This document shows positions 1 through 11,867 of a stretch of DNA of 64,000 nucleotides, in pieces (within the stretch, counting starts at the first letter, position 1; every line of letters starts with the position of its first letter). The translations under genes were made by a program, and so were the position numbers. Source of the DNA: G965279355 sp965279355 (GTDB lineage: Bacteria > Pseudomonadota > Alphaproteobacteria > CACIAM-22H2); assembly GCA_965279355.1 (NCBI GenBank), contig OZ257155.1:1054001-1118000 (forward strand), in the 5' to 3' direction. Below the pieces are notes generated by a model that saw nothing but the letters and a program-made list of their open reading frames with translations, did no database searches and had not been told where the DNA came from.

Positions 1-584
1 GCCTCCAGCAGCACGTCGAATGCTTTGTTCGGATGCAGACGTCCCAGCGCCAGCGCCAGCTTGCGACCGCCTGGACCGTCGCGGTCGAGCGGCCCCGCAC
101 GGCCGGCATCCACAAAATTCGGCAGGTAATGCGCCCGGTCGCTCGGCCAGCCCGCATTCACAATGTAGCGAACGATATCGCGTGTGTTGCCGATCAGGTG
201 GTCGCAGTTTCGGTAGTACTTCAGATCGTAGTAGCCGCCCAGCCGCCCGACGCGGACGGCGCTATCCCCGGCCCAGCGCCGCGACGGCATCATGGTGGCG
301 GCACGGCTCATCCAGCTCAGCACGACATCCGGGCGATAGGCCCTCACGGCGGCGCGCAGCGCGAGACGCGTCGACAGGTCAAACATGCCGCCAAAGCGCT
401 GCTCCTGCACCGCAATCCCGGCCTGCCGCAATCGCTCAGTTCGCTCAGTTCGCTCATATTTGCCACGAATCACGGCAAGCTGATCGACACCGGATTGATG
501 CAGCGCCACAATCAACCGTTGAAAAAAAGCTTCAGCGCCACCGTGAAGGTTGCCGGCCATCACCTGCATGACGCGCAAAGCCAT
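1..584 (-). CDS. GT4-family glycosyltransferase, 3' end outside window
   Basis: The reading frame opens at an ATG (584-582) with MALRVMQVMAGNLHGGAEAF, the usual GT4/GT-B N-terminus: a glycine-rich GGAE loop after a short hydrophobic strand. It runs open to the window edge; about 194 residues are visible. Later pieces include RPDVVLSWMSRAA, a DHLIGNTRDIVRYI segment and GRKLALALGRLHPNKAFDVLLEA, which resembles the start of the donor-nucleotide domain. The start lies 2 nt past the stop of the upstream glycosyltransferase (587), so it is the last visible gene of the LPS-core-type operon. A triplet repeat encodes ERTERTER at about residues 43-50. The sugar transferred cannot be told from the sequence. 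Confidence 0.85.
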   Translation of the reverse strand, partial: MALRVMQVMAGNLHGGAEAFFQRLIVALHQSGVDQLAVIRGKYERTERTERLRQAGIAVQEQRFGGMFDLSTRLALRAAVRAYRPDVVLSWMSRAATMMPSRRWAGDSAVRVGRLGGYYDLKYYRNCDHLIGNTRDIVRYIVNAGWPSDRAHYLPNFVDAGRAGPLDRDGPGGRKLALALGRLHPNKAFDVLLE

Positions 585-586
585 GA

Positions 587-1636
587 TCAGGCCAGCAACT
601 GTTCAAAGTCGGCGGCGGCCTCATCCCAGCCGCGGCTGCGCTGCTGGGCCAGTGCCGAAGCATGCAGACGCTGCCACAGGGCGTCGTCTTTCAGTATTTT
701 GATGACGGCATCGGCGAAGCCTCTTTCTTCACGCTCGCCCTCGGCCTGAATGACAAAGCCGGTCACACGGTCCCTCACCCGCTCCCCGAGCGACCCGACG
801 TCGCAGACTACGGCGGGCACACCCGCCGCCTGCGCTTCCGCCGCCGCAGCACAGAACGTTTCATCCAGCGTGCCGCGATAGGTGAAAACCCGGAACTGCG
901 CCAGTTCCCGCGCCAGCTGTTCCTTCGGCACCGGTGTCCGCAGGACGATCCCGGCATCTGCCATGCGCTCGGCCTGCAGGAGTACAGGGCGCATCGCCTC
1001 CGCCTTGGCGTCCCCGGCGGTGCCGTAGGTCGCGGGACCGGAGAAGACATGCAACTCGGCCTTGCGCAGGACCGGATGAACCCGGGTCACCCACAACTCG
1101 ATCAGCCAGTCGAGCGAACGCAGCGGATTTGAGGTGAAAACCGCGCGCGGCGCCGGTGGTACGAGAGGTTCGGGCAGGTGACGGAACCGCTCGTCGACGC
1201 CATAGGGAATGATCGCGCGACCGCCGGTCGGCACCCAACCCGGCAGGGTCGCGGCGTGATAGCTGCCGATGAACACCACCACCGGCCGACGGCGGAACAG
1301 CTTCCAGAGATACCGGGGCTTCAGCACGTAGCGCGCCGGATTATGAATCCAGAACGCGACACGCCGGGCGCGTGGCACCAGCGGCAACAGCCGGTCGCCG
1401 CGATTGGCGATATAGAGATCGGCCTCGTCGGGCAGACCGTTCGCAATCGGTTGCCAGTCGACGTCTTTATGCCGCACGGCCTGATCGGTGCTGGTATAGG
1501 CGGCCACGTCATGGCCGCGCTTCGCCAGTGCTTCGGCCAGGGAAATGAATGCCGACTCAGCGCCACCGAGCGGACGCATCTCCGGCGTGCGTCCGTCGAA
1601 GGGGATGCCATCATCGGCCATGACGATCCGCGCCAT
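587..1636 (-). CDS. GT4-family glycosyltransferase
   Basis: A 349-residue glycosyltransferase of GT-B/GT4 type, inferred to add a sugar to LPS core or a related glycan at the cytoplasmic face of the inner membrane. It starts MARIVMADDGIPFDGR, followed by LGGAESAFISLAEALAKRGHDV, the acceptor-side glycine loop and helix. The C-terminal half has TYRGTLDETFCAAAAEAQAAG, matching the E-x7-E region of the GT4 donor site. The ATG at 1636 overlaps the TGA of the upstream GT2 gene by one base (TGATG), so I chose it over a longer open frame reaching 1966. It is clearly paralogous to the gene at 3341-4375: both share a LxWLxxxWxxRxxP...AELHVxS block. Confidence 0.85.
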   Translation of the reverse strand: MARIVMADDGIPFDGRTPEMRPLGGAESAFISLAEALAKRGHDVAAYTSTDQAVRHKDVDWQPIANGLPDEADLYIANRGDRLLPLVPRARRVAFWIHNPARYVLKPRYLWKLFRRRPVVVFIGSYHAATLPGWVPTGGRAIIPYGVDERFRHLPEPLVPPAPRAVFTSNPLRSLDWLIELWVTRVHPVLRKAELHVFSGPATYGTAGDAKAEAMRPVLLQAERMADAGIVLRTPVPKEQLARELAQFRVFTYRGTLDETFCAAAAEAQAAGVPAVVCDVGSLGERVRDRVTGFVIQAEGEREERGFADAVIKILKDDALWQRLHASALAQQRSRGWDEAAADFEQLLA

Positions 1637-2388
1637 CAGTCGCGTTCCAATTTGGCCTTCAGATGCGACAGGATCGGGTAAAGCCCGGCCAGCATCGCGA
1701 TGAGCAATCCGTAGCCGCCCTCGCGATAACCCTTCCGCCGCACATAACATTTGTAGAAGCGCGAGAAGATACGCCGCACATAGTGCGCCGTTGTATCGGG
1801 ATCGCCGCTCTCGCGCAGATCCTGAGCCCGCGCCGTCGTGTAGCGGTCGAGCCGTTGCAACATGTCGGAGATATTGCGGTCGACGAGATGCGCCAGACGC
1901 GCAGTCAGGCGCGGTCCTTCGGTGCCGGTAAAATGCAACTTGGGATGCACCCGTCCGGCGCCCCACGTTTTTGTGCCCTTGCGGAACAGGCCAGGATAGG
2001 CGGATTTACCGAAGCTGGCGCCCCAGCCCCAACGCACCAGCTGCGCACCGATGTAATTGTCGACGGGAATCAGATGGCGATCCGCCTTGGACGTGGCGAT
2101 CACAGCTTTGATTTCGCGCGCCAGATCCTCCGGAACCCGTTCATCGGCATCGATCTCGACAATCCAGTCGCCCGTGCAGGCCGCGATGCCGGCGTTGCGC
2201 CGTTCACCCTCGATGGGCCAGGCCCCTTCGAGAAGACGCGCGCCGAAGCGCTGCGCAATCTCGCGCGATCCATCGGTGCAGCGATCCAGCACCACCAAAA
2301 TTTCATCCGCGAAGCCGAGCGCCGAAAGGCACTCGGAGAGCTGCCGCTCCTCATTATGAATAACGACAAGGGCGGACAGCCGGCTCAT
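1636..2388 (-). CDS. GT2-family glycosyltransferase (WaaE/KdtX-like)
   Basis: A 250-residue family 2 (GT-A) glycosyltransferase. It begins MSRLSALVVIHNEERQLSEC, has the nucleotide-binding LDRCTDGSREIAQRFGARLL segment and the metal-binding motif IVEIDADERVPEDL (D-x-D at about residues 87-89). The following GAGRVHPKLHF and TTAHYVRRIFSRFYK segments are typical of the WaaE/KdtX subgroup that adds glucose to LPS core heptose; that specificity is inferred, not shown. The ATG at 2388 overlaps the TGA of the upstream heptosyltransferase-like gene (ATGA), so the two are probably translationally coupled. Confidence 0.88.
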   Translation of the reverse strand: MSRLSALVVIHNEERQLSECLSALGFADEILVVLDRCTDGSREIAQRFGARLLEGAWPIEGERRNAGIAACTGDWIVEIDADERVPEDLAREIKAVIATSKADRHLIPVDNYIGAQLVRWGWGASFGKSAYPGLFRKGTKTWGAGRVHPKLHFTGTEGPRLTARLAHLVDRNISDMLQRLDRYTTARAQDLRESGDPDTTAHYVRRIFSRFYKCYVRRKGYREGGYGLLIAMLAGLYPILSHLKAKLERD

Positions 2389-3344
2389 GCGCTCGACCTC
2401 ACGCTGCGGCGATGCAGTTCAGAAGCCGCAACCACGACAGTCTCGACATCAAGGCTGTCCATCAGCGAGCCCGTGGTCTGGTGATCGAAATCCGGGCGCA
2501 CCATGAGTTCGATCGGCGTCAGCGGCGTCCGGGCAACCCCCGTCTGCTTGCCCCAGGGTGCATAACGCGCCTCATTGCCGGGACCGAACAGGCCCAGCGT
2601 CGGCGTGCCGACGGCCGCCGCCATATGCATGAGACCGGAATCGTTGCCGATATAAAGGACGCAGCGGCGCAGGCACGCCGCGACAACCGGCAGCTCCGCC
2701 GTGCCAACCAGATCGATGCGGCGCGCCGCAGGAACCGCCTCGATCACCGGCCTGGCCGCGTCACGCTCCGATGCTGCACCGAACAGCGCCACCCGCGCCT
2801 GCGGCAGCAATCCGGCTGGCGCGGTCAGACGCGCGATAAGCTCGGCAAAGCGCGCCGCCGGCCATTCCTTGCCGCGCCAGTTGGCGGTCGGGCCGATGCC
2901 GAGCACCGGCGCACCCGGCGGAATCAGCGCATCGGCACGACGCTCATGCTCCGCCGTCAGCCACAGACGCGGCGATGGCGGCGGCTGCAGTTTCATCAAA
3001 TCGCCCAGCGCCTCGACACGGTGCCGGTCGGTGTCGCGCGTCCAGCGGACGCGTTGACCGGCCAGCAGGAACCACGCGGTGCCGGAGCCGCGCAGATCGA
3101 CCACGATGTCCCAGCGCGTCGTCACGCAGGCCGCCCACAGCTTCAGCCAGTGCAGGCTGAAGCGCTGCTTGTCCATGATCAGCAGGCGGTCCAACTGCGG
3201 AAACGCCTGAAAGAGCGGCGCCGCCGGTCTGCCGCACGCAACGGTGAAACGCGCCTGGGGGTGCTGCATCGCCAGCCAGTTCAGCACACCGGTCGAGAGC
3301 ACCGCATCGCCGATCCGCGTCGCCGTGATGAACAGGATCCTCAC
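2385..3344 (-). CDS. GT9-family heptosyltransferase-like protein
   Basis: A 319-residue GT9 (ADP-heptose:LPS heptosyltransferase) family protein. Visible motifs are the N-terminal RILFITATRIGDAVLSTGVL, the mid-region GIGPTANWRGKEWPAARFAEL and the family-defining YIGNDSGLMHMAAAVGTPTL followed by LFGPGNEARYAPWG. The last is the ADP-sugar site of WaaC/WaaF/WaaQ-type enzymes. I chose the GTG at 3344 because its GTGA overlaps the stop of the upstream gene by 4 nt; an open frame reaches 3362 but would give a less typical start. It probably transfers heptose, or another ADP-sugar, to lipid A-core at the inner membrane. The exact acceptor is unknown. Confidence 0.88.
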   Translation of the reverse strand: MRILFITATRIGDAVLSTGVLNWLAMQHPQARFTVACGRPAAPLFQAFPQLDRLLIMDKQRFSLHWLKLWAACVTTRWDIVVDLRGSGTAWFLLAGQRVRWTRDTDRHRVEALGDLMKLQPPPSPRLWLTAEHERRADALIPPGAPVLGIGPTANWRGKEWPAARFAELIARLTAPAGLLPQARVALFGAASERDAARPVIEAVPAARRIDLVGTAELPVVAACLRRCVLYIGNDSGLMHMAAAVGTPTLGLFGPGNEARYAPWGKQTGVARTPLTPIELMVRPDFDHQTTGSLMDSLDVETVVVAASELHRRSVRSSA

Positions 3345-4375
3345 GCGAAGTGATCCTCCCATTCGGAGGCCGCGACCGCCCAGCTGCGCCCGCGCTTGAG
3401 GATGCGGGCCGTCTCGCTCATGCGCGAACAGGCCGCCGGATCGATCAGCAACTGAACCGCCGCCGCGGCATATTCCTGATCCGTATGCGCCAGGGCGCCC
3501 GTCTGCCCGTCCGCCACGCGATCCGCATAGACCGGATTGATCGCACCGACCACCGCCGGCAAGCCCATCGCCTGACTTTCGGCGACGGTGAAGCCATAGA
3601 GATCGCTCGCGGCGCCAGGGTGAAGGTGGCCCCGCGCCGCGCGATAGGCTTCGGCCATCTGCGGATCGGGCAACGGCCGTTTGATCGACACGCCATGCGC
3701 GCGACCGGCCACCGCCTGATCGAACACGGCGGCGATTTCGGGAGGAATAGTCGCGCCGAGCTGTCCCTTGTCGAGCAGGGCCGAATAGACATGCAGTTCG
3801 GCCGTCGGCGCGGCCGGCCGGATGCGGTCCTGCCAGATCTTCAGCAGCCAGCTCAAACCCGCGCGCGGATGACAGGTGGCAATGGCCACCGGCGGCTCCG
3901 CCGGACTCATTGGGGTGTCTTCGAGATAGGACGTCGCGATACCGGGCGCCATGACGACGGTCGGCAGGCCGAGCGGATTACTCCATTGCGTACGTTGCCG
4001 CTCGCTCAGCAAAGCCACCAGCGGACGGAGACGCGTAAGCGTCGCCTGCGCCTCGGGCGTATCAAGAGCGGCCAGTGGCCCTGTCGCCCACAGAATGCGC
4101 TTGCCCGTCATTGGCACGATATCGAGCAGGCGCGGCAGACCGCAGGCGATCAGCACGTCCGTATCGTCCGGACGCACACCGTCCCAGGTAATCCAGTTTG
4201 CGCCCTCGACCCGCACGGGAAAGGCACAGCGGTTGATCACCGTGATCTCGTGCTGCTGCCGCATCGCCAGCGCCGTGCTCAGACAGGCAAGCGCCTTGGC
4301 CGGCCCGTCGAGCGGCTGGCTCGTCGGGCTATAGCCGTCAAAAACTGTCGACTCGTCGGCAAAAACCACTTTCAT
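3341..4375 (-). CDS. GT4-like glycosyltransferase, first gene of LPS cluster
   Basis: A 344-residue GT-B glycosyltransferase. The N-terminus MKVVFADESTVFDGYSPTSQ leads into a GPAKALACLSTAL loop-helix. The C-terminal half has HPGAASDLYGFTVAESQAMGLPAVVG, the E-x7-E-like donor site of GT4 enzymes. It is paralogous to 587-1636 but more divergent at the N-terminus. Four following genes overlap or abut it on the same strand, so this is the likely promoter-proximal gene; the 109 bp to the divergent YgfZ gene must carry both promoters. Donor and acceptor are unknown. Confidence 0.83.
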   Translation of the reverse strand: MKVVFADESTVFDGYSPTSQPLDGPAKALACLSTALAMRQQHEITVINRCAFPVRVEGANWITWDGVRPDDTDVLIACGLPRLLDIVPMTGKRILWATGPLAALDTPEAQATLTRLRPLVALLSERQRTQWSNPLGLPTVVMAPGIATSYLEDTPMSPAEPPVAIATCHPRAGLSWLLKIWQDRIRPAAPTAELHVYSALLDKGQLGATIPPEIAAVFDQAVAGRAHGVSIKRPLPDPQMAEAYRAARGHLHPGAASDLYGFTVAESQAMGLPAVVGAINPVYADRVADGQTGALAHTDQEYAAAAVQLLIDPAACSRMSETARILKRGRSWAVAASEWEDHFA

Positions 4376-4484
4376 ACCGGGGACTTATAAGCGCGCCCCC
4401 GGGGCTTGCCAACCGAGGCCGCGCCGCTTACGTCTTGCGGTGCCGCGAGACTGCGCGGTGCGTCCATTCACTGGCCGGGCCTGC

Positions 4485-5381
4485 ATGACCGATCGTTCCT
4501 ATCTTGTGCTCGAAGATCGTGGCCTGCTTGAGGTCACCGGCGAAGATCGCGGCACGTTCCTGCAGGGTCTGGTGTCGAACGACGTCATGAAGATCGGCGC
4601 CGATCGCGCCATCCACGCCAGCCTGCTGACGGCGCAGGGGCGCTATCTCCACGATTTCTTCCTTGCCCAGATGAACGACGGGTTCATCCTCGACGGCGAG
4701 GCCGCGCGCGTCGACGATCTGCGCAAGCGTCTCATGCTTTACCGCCTGCGCGCGAAAGTTGCCATCGCGCCCGCCGGCGCCGATCTGATCGTACTGGCCC
4801 TGTTCGGCAATGAAGCGCTGACCGCGCTGGACCTGCCGGCCGAACCCGGTCGTGCGATTCCCTATGCGGGCGGTATCGTCTTTGTCGATCCGCGCCTCGC
4901 CGGCCTTGGGGCACGCGCGATCGTCCCGCGCCGCGGCCTGGAAGAAGTTGCTGCAGCCGGCTTCAAGGTCGCCGAGCATAAGGATTACGAAAAACTCCGT
5001 CTGACTCTCGGCGTACCCGACGGCAGCCGCGATCTGCCGATCGAAAAGGCGCTGCTGCTCGAGAACGGCTTTGACGAGCTGAACGGCGTCGACTGGAAGA
5101 AGGGCTGCTATATCGGACAGGAAGTCACGGCGCGTATGAAATACCGGTCGCTGGTCCGCAAGCGCCTGACACCCGTCCGTGTCGACGGTGCAATGCCCGC
5201 TCCCGGCACGCCGATCCTGTTCGACGGCAAGGACGCCGGTGAGATGCGCAGCGCCGCCGACGGCCGCGGTCTCGCCCTCCTCCGCCTCGAAGCGGTGGAA
5301 AGCGCGGAACGTGAAGGCAAGCCGCTCACTGCCGGCGATGCGGCGCTGACGCCATTCAAGCCGGCTTGGGCATTAGGCTAG
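4485..5381 (+). CDS. ygfZ: YgfZ/IBA57-like folate-binding Fe-S maturation protein
   Basis: A 298-residue member of the GcvT-like YgfZ family, which supports repair or assembly of some iron-sulfur enzymes in a tetrahydrofolate-dependent way in the cytosol. The diagnostic motif K-x-G-C-Y-x-G-Q-E is present as KKGCYIGQE with the conserved cysteine at about residue 208. The N-terminus LEVTGEDRGTFLQGLVSNDV is the usual GcvT-like fold opening. I chose ATG 4485 (MTDRSYLVLEDRG) over the upstream in-frame ATG at 4440 because the family starts at this point. It converges with ppdK; the stops are 6 bp apart. Confidence 0.92.
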   Translation: MTDRSYLVLEDRGLLEVTGEDRGTFLQGLVSNDVMKIGADRAIHASLLTAQGRYLHDFFLAQMNDGFILDGEAARVDDLRKRLMLYRLRAKVAIAPAGADLIVLALFGNEALTALDLPAEPGRAIPYAGGIVFVDPRLAGLGARAIVPRRGLEEVAAAGFKVAEHKDYEKLRLTLGVPDGSRDLPIEKALLLENGFDELNGVDWKKGCYIGQEVTARMKYRSLVRKRLTPVRVDGAMPAPGTPILFDGKDAGEMRSAADGRGLALLRLEAVESAEREGKPLTAGDAALTPFKPAWALG

Positions 5382-5387
5382 GCCGGC

Positions 5388-8327
<2,940 letters not shown>

Positions 8328-8345
8328 TACGACTCTCCGGTACGC

Positions 8346-10433
8346 TTAACCTTCGATTTTTGAAAAATCCGCTACCTGATTCAGGGTGCGGCGAATCTCC
8401 GAGAGAAGGCGCAGGCGATTGGCCCGGAGATCGGCCTCCGGGGCATTCACCGTCACCTTGTCGAAAAACACATCCACCGGCTCGCGCAGGCGCGCCAGCG
8501 CCAGGGTGGCGCCCGCATAGTTTTCCATGCGCAGCAGGCTATCCATGGACGAGCGCGCTTCACCGAGGCGGCGCTGCAGGGTCACTTCCTCCGGCTGCTT
8601 GAGCAAAGGCAGTTGCACGGCGCCATCGTGGCGCGACTTGTCCTTTTTCTCCTCGATCTCGACGATGTTCGAGGCGCGGCGGTAGGCAATCAGCAGATTG
8701 GCGCCATCGGCACCGGCGAGGAAACTCTTGAGGGCATCGACCCGCGCCAGGATTCGCACGATGTCGCTGTCGCCGCCGCGGGCGAAGATGGCGGAGATGA
8801 GGTCATGCCGGACGCCCTTCTCGCGCAGATAGACTTTCAGGCGGTCGACGAAGAAGGCGATCAGATCGTCCGTCAGTTCGTCGACCTTCTCAGGCGTCTC
8901 GACGCCATGCTTCATCAGGGCTTTGCTGAACACCCGGCGCAGCGGCAGGCGAATCTCGTTCTCGATCATCAGGCGGATGATGCCCAGCGCCGCGCGGCGA
9001 AGGGCGAACGGGTCCTTGGAGCCGGTCGGCTTCTCGCCGATCTTCCAGAACCCGGCCAGCGTGTCGAAGCGGTCGGCCAGCGCAACCGCCACCGAGACCG
9101 GCGCCGTGGGGCAGCGGTCGTTGGGGCCGAGCGGCGCGTAGTGATCGCGGATGGCGTCGGCGACGGGTGCGGGTTCGCCATCATGCAGCGCGTAGTAACG
9201 CCCCATGACACCCTGCAGTTCCGGAAACTCGCCGACCATGCCTGAGGACAGGTCCGCCTTGCACAGCAGCGCCGCCTCCTGCGCCTCGTCCATGTCGCAG
9301 CCAGGAATCGACGGCACGATCTTCGACAGCAGGGACTGAATGCGCGCGACCTTGTCGGCCACGGTGCCGAGCTTGGCGTGGAACACGCGCGCGTTGAGCG
9401 CCTGGACCCGATCCGCAAGCAGCGTCTTCCGGTCCTGGTCCCAGAAGAACTTGGCGTCCGACAGGCGTGCGCGGAGCACGCGCTCGTTGCCGGCGATGAT
9501 GTTGCGGCGGCCTTCGTCGTCGGTCTCCATGTTGGAGACGACAAGGAATCGCGAGGCGAGCGAGCCGTCCTTGTTGAGCAGCGCGAAATATTTCTGATGC
9601 GCGCGCATCGAGGTGGTGAGCACCTCGGCCGGCAATTCCATGTAGGCCTGATCGATCGTCCCGACCACGATGCGGGGCCACTCGACAAGACCGGTGACCT
9701 CTTCAAGAAGGCCCGGGTCATCCTTGAGCGTCAGCCCTTCCTGTGCTGCGGCATCGCCCGCCGCACGCATGATGATGTCGCGACGCTCCACCGGATCGAG
9801 CATCACCTTGGCGGCGCCGAGCTTCGCTTTGTAATCGGCGAAATCCTTCACCGCGAAACTGCCGGGGCTCAGGAAACGATGGCCGCTGGTGCTGTCGCCG
9901 AACGCGATTGTCGCGGCGCCGAGATCGACAGTCCCCGCGACCGCCTTGCCGGCGAAGCGGCACAGGATGGAATGCAGCGGCCGCACCCAGATGAAGCGGT
10001 TATCCGCCCAGCGCATGGATTTCGGCCATGGCAGCGCCGCGAGAGTGCCGCCGATCAAGTCCGGCAGGACCGAGGCCGTCGCCTGCCCCTTCTTGTTCAC
10101 CACCGCGAACCAGGACTCGGCCTTGCCGACCATCCGCTTCTCGCACTGGTCGAGGCTGGTGAGTCCGGCGCCTTTGAGGAAACCCTGGATCGCCTGATCC
10201 GGAGAACCGACGCGCGGCCCCTTCTTTTCCTCGGTCACATCCTCGGTCTTTTCCGGCAGCCCGTCGACAACCAGCGCCAGACGGCGCGGTGTGACGTAGC
10301 TGTCGGCGCGCGTGAAGACCAACCCGGCGGCGGTCAGCTTCTCGCTCACCAGGCGCTTCAAATCCTCCGCGGCCCGCGCCTGCATGCGGGCGGGAATCTC
10401 TTCGGAGAACAGTTCGAGCAGAAGTTCGGGCAT
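8346..10433 (-). CDS. glyS: glycyl-tRNA synthetase beta subunit
   Basis: The 695-residue beta subunit of the bacterial alpha2-beta2 glycyl-tRNA synthetase, which charges tRNA-Gly together with GlyQ. The N-terminus MPELLLELFSEEIPARMQ is diagnostic. Later motifs include LPWPKSMRW, the HD-like and catalytic-core-associated KDPFALRRAALGIIRLMIE near residue 500, and a C-terminal anticodon-binding-like region (DVFFDKVTVNAPE). I chose ATG 10433 over an in-frame start at 10472 because the family begins with this sequence. It lies 145 bp downstream of glyQ; that gap shows no convincing gene. Confidence 0.97.
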   Translation of the reverse strand: MPELLLELFSEEIPARMQARAAEDLKRLVSEKLTAAGLVFTRADSYVTPRRLALVVDGLPEKTEDVTEEKKGPRVGSPDQAIQGFLKGAGLTSLDQCEKRMVGKAESWFAVVNKKGQATASVLPDLIGGTLAALPWPKSMRWADNRFIWVRPLHSILCRFAGKAVAGTVDLGAATIAFGDSTSGHRFLSPGSFAVKDFADYKAKLGAAKVMLDPVERRDIIMRAAGDAAAQEGLTLKDDPGLLEEVTGLVEWPRIVVGTIDQAYMELPAEVLTTSMRAHQKYFALLNKDGSLASRFLVVSNMETDDEGRRNIIAGNERVLRARLSDAKFFWDQDRKTLLADRVQALNARVFHAKLGTVADKVARIQSLLSKIVPSIPGCDMDEAQEAALLCKADLSSGMVGEFPELQGVMGRYYALHDGEPAPVADAIRDHYAPLGPNDRCPTAPVSVAVALADRFDTLAGFWKIGEKPTGSKDPFALRRAALGIIRLMIENEIRLPLRRVFSKALMKHGVETPEKVDELTDDLIAFFVDRLKVYLREKGVRHDLISAIFARGGDSDIVRILARVDALKSFLAGADGANLLIAYRRASNIVEIEEKKDKSRHDGAVQLPLLKQPEEVTLQRRLGEARSSMDSLLRMENYAGATLALARLREPVDVFFDKVTVNAPEADLRANRLRLLSEIRRTLNQVADFSKIEG

Positions 10434-10578
10434 TGCTAAGGTCTTACCGTTACCGGCGCGGAAAAGGCGCAATCAAATTTGGCGACCGGCCGGTACAAGT
10501 TTTGGGCATTCGTGACACACACGGGCCGCCGGGCCGCCGCGCAAGCGACAAAAACGGCTGCGGTAAGGACCTCGCCGC

Positions 10579-11460
10579 TCATGGCGTTCCCGCCCGGCTC
10601 GCCAGCCAGGCCTCACAGCACGATTTCGCCAGCGCGCGAACCCGCCCGATATAGGCTGCGCGCTCGGTGACCGAGATCACGCCGCGCGCATCCAGCAGGT
10701 TGAAGCGATGGCTGGCCTTGATGCACTGGTCGTAGGCCGGCAGCGGTAGCTTTTTCGTGAGCAGCGCCTGACATTCCGCTTCCGCGTCGGCGAAGTGGCG
10801 GAACAGCATCTCGGTATTGGCGTGCTCGAAATTATGGGCCGAGAACTCGACTTCGGCTTGCTTGAACACGTCGCCGTAGCGAACGCCGTGCCCGTTGAAG
10901 TCGAGATCGTAGACGTTCTCGACGCCCTGGATGTACATGGCCAGCCGCTCAAGGCCGTAAGTCAGTTCAACCGCGACCGGATTGCACTCGATGCCGCCGA
11001 CCTGCTGGAAGTAGGTGAACTGCGTCACCTCCATGCCGTCGCACCACACTTCCCAGCCGAGACCCCAGGCGCCCAGAGTCGGGCTTTCCCAGTCGTCTTC
11101 GACAAAGCGGATGTCGTGCCGCTTGGGATCGATGCCGAGCTCGCGCAGACTCTGCAGGTAAAGTTCCTGGCTGTCCTTGGGCGAGGGCTTCAGGATCACC
11201 TGATACTGATAGTAATGCTGCAGCCGGTTCGGGTTCTCGCCGTAGCGCCCGTCCGCCGGCCGCCGCGAGGGCTGCACATAGGCGGCGCGCCAGGGGTCGG
11301 GCCCGAGTGCGCGGAGCGTCGTCGCGGGATGAAAGGTACCCGCCCCCATTTCCATATCGTAGGGCTGCAGGATGACGCAGCCCTGCGCCGCCCAGAAGCG
11401 GTGGAGACGGAGGATAAGGTCCTGGAAGCTGGGCTTTTCACCCGGGCTTGGCGTGGCCAT
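10579..11460 (-). CDS. glyQ: glycyl-tRNA synthetase alpha subunit
   Basis: The 293-residue class II alpha subunit carrying the aminoacylation active site. Motifs: FQDLILRLHRFWAAQGCVIL at the N-terminus, GAGTFHPATTLRALGPDPW, YVQPSRRPADGRYGENPNRL (motif 2 region), and QQVGGIECNPVAVELTYGLE (motif 3). ATG 11460 is preferred; a TTG codon six bases further upstream is also in frame. No T-box or other leader structure was recognised in the 151 bp upstream. It precedes glyS and follows the small membrane-protein gene in one direction, suggesting a housekeeping operon. Confidence 0.97.
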   Translation of the reverse strand: MATPSPGEKPSFQDLILRLHRFWAAQGCVILQPYDMEMGAGTFHPATTLRALGPDPWRAAYVQPSRRPADGRYGENPNRLQHYYQYQVILKPSPKDSQELYLQSLRELGIDPKRHDIRFVEDDWESPTLGAWGLGWEVWCDGMEVTQFTYFQQVGGIECNPVAVELTYGLERLAMYIQGVENVYDLDFNGHGVRYGDVFKQAEVEFSAHNFEHANTEMLFRHFADAEAECQALLTKKLPLPAYDQCIKASHRFNLLDARGVISVTERAAYIGRVRALAKSCCEAWLASRAGTP

Positions 11461-11611
11461 TTTCAAGAAACTGCTGAACGGGATTGATGCAGCGCACCAT
11501 AGCCGCCGCTCCCTTGGCTATCAAGCCGCCCGATACCGATGGATGGCCCAAAAACCATGTGTTTTCAGAGGAATCGGGGAAATCGCGGGAATTCCGTTTC
11601 CGGCGTCCGCC

Positions 11612-11866
11612 TCAGCGGCCAGAACAGGAATGCGGGGCCCCTGCCGCGACGTAGGTTCCACAGCGGGGACAGGCGACGAGATCCTCCGCCTGGGCCGCCT
11701 TGGGCGGCACGGCCGCGCCACTGCCGTCGCGTCCGACACGATCGGCCTGCCGCGCGGCCGGCGCACGGCGCTCTTTCTCCCAGCGCTGAAACCAGCGCCA
11801 GCCGAACCACACGATCGCAATGACGGCGACCAGCAGCAGAACCTTGGTGAAGCTCAATCCGAACAT
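11612..11866 (-). CDS. small single-pass membrane protein with Cys-rich C-terminus
   Basis: An 84-residue protein starting MFGLSFTKVLLLVAVIAIVW at ATG 11866. One N-terminal transmembrane segment (about residues 6-24) is followed by a basic WRWFQRWEKERRAP linker. The C-terminus CPRCGTYVAAGAPHSC looks like a CxxC...HxC zinc-ribbon half and resembles small PP0621-type proteins. The start is 1 nt past the stop of the S49 peptidase gene, so it is probably co-expressed with it. Function is unknown; the peptidase neighbour suggests a membrane quality-control role, which is inference. Confidence 0.7.
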   Translation of the reverse strand: MFGLSFTKVLLLVAVIAIVWFGWRWFQRWEKERRAPAARQADRVGRDGSGAAVPPKAAQAEDLVACPRCGTYVAAGAPHSCSGR

Positions 11867-11867
11867 C

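Noticed and set aside
441..466. Short tandem repeat of CGCTCAGTT
   Set aside because: It is in frame in the glycosyltransferase (ERT units) and only about three copies; no sign of phase variation.
10434..10578. Small gene between glyQ and glyS
   Set aside because: Only a 19-codon frame without a ribosome binding site is present.
11461..11611. Possible T-box riboswitch before glyQ
   Set aside because: No specifier stem or T-box motif is seen, and T-boxes are rare in this group.
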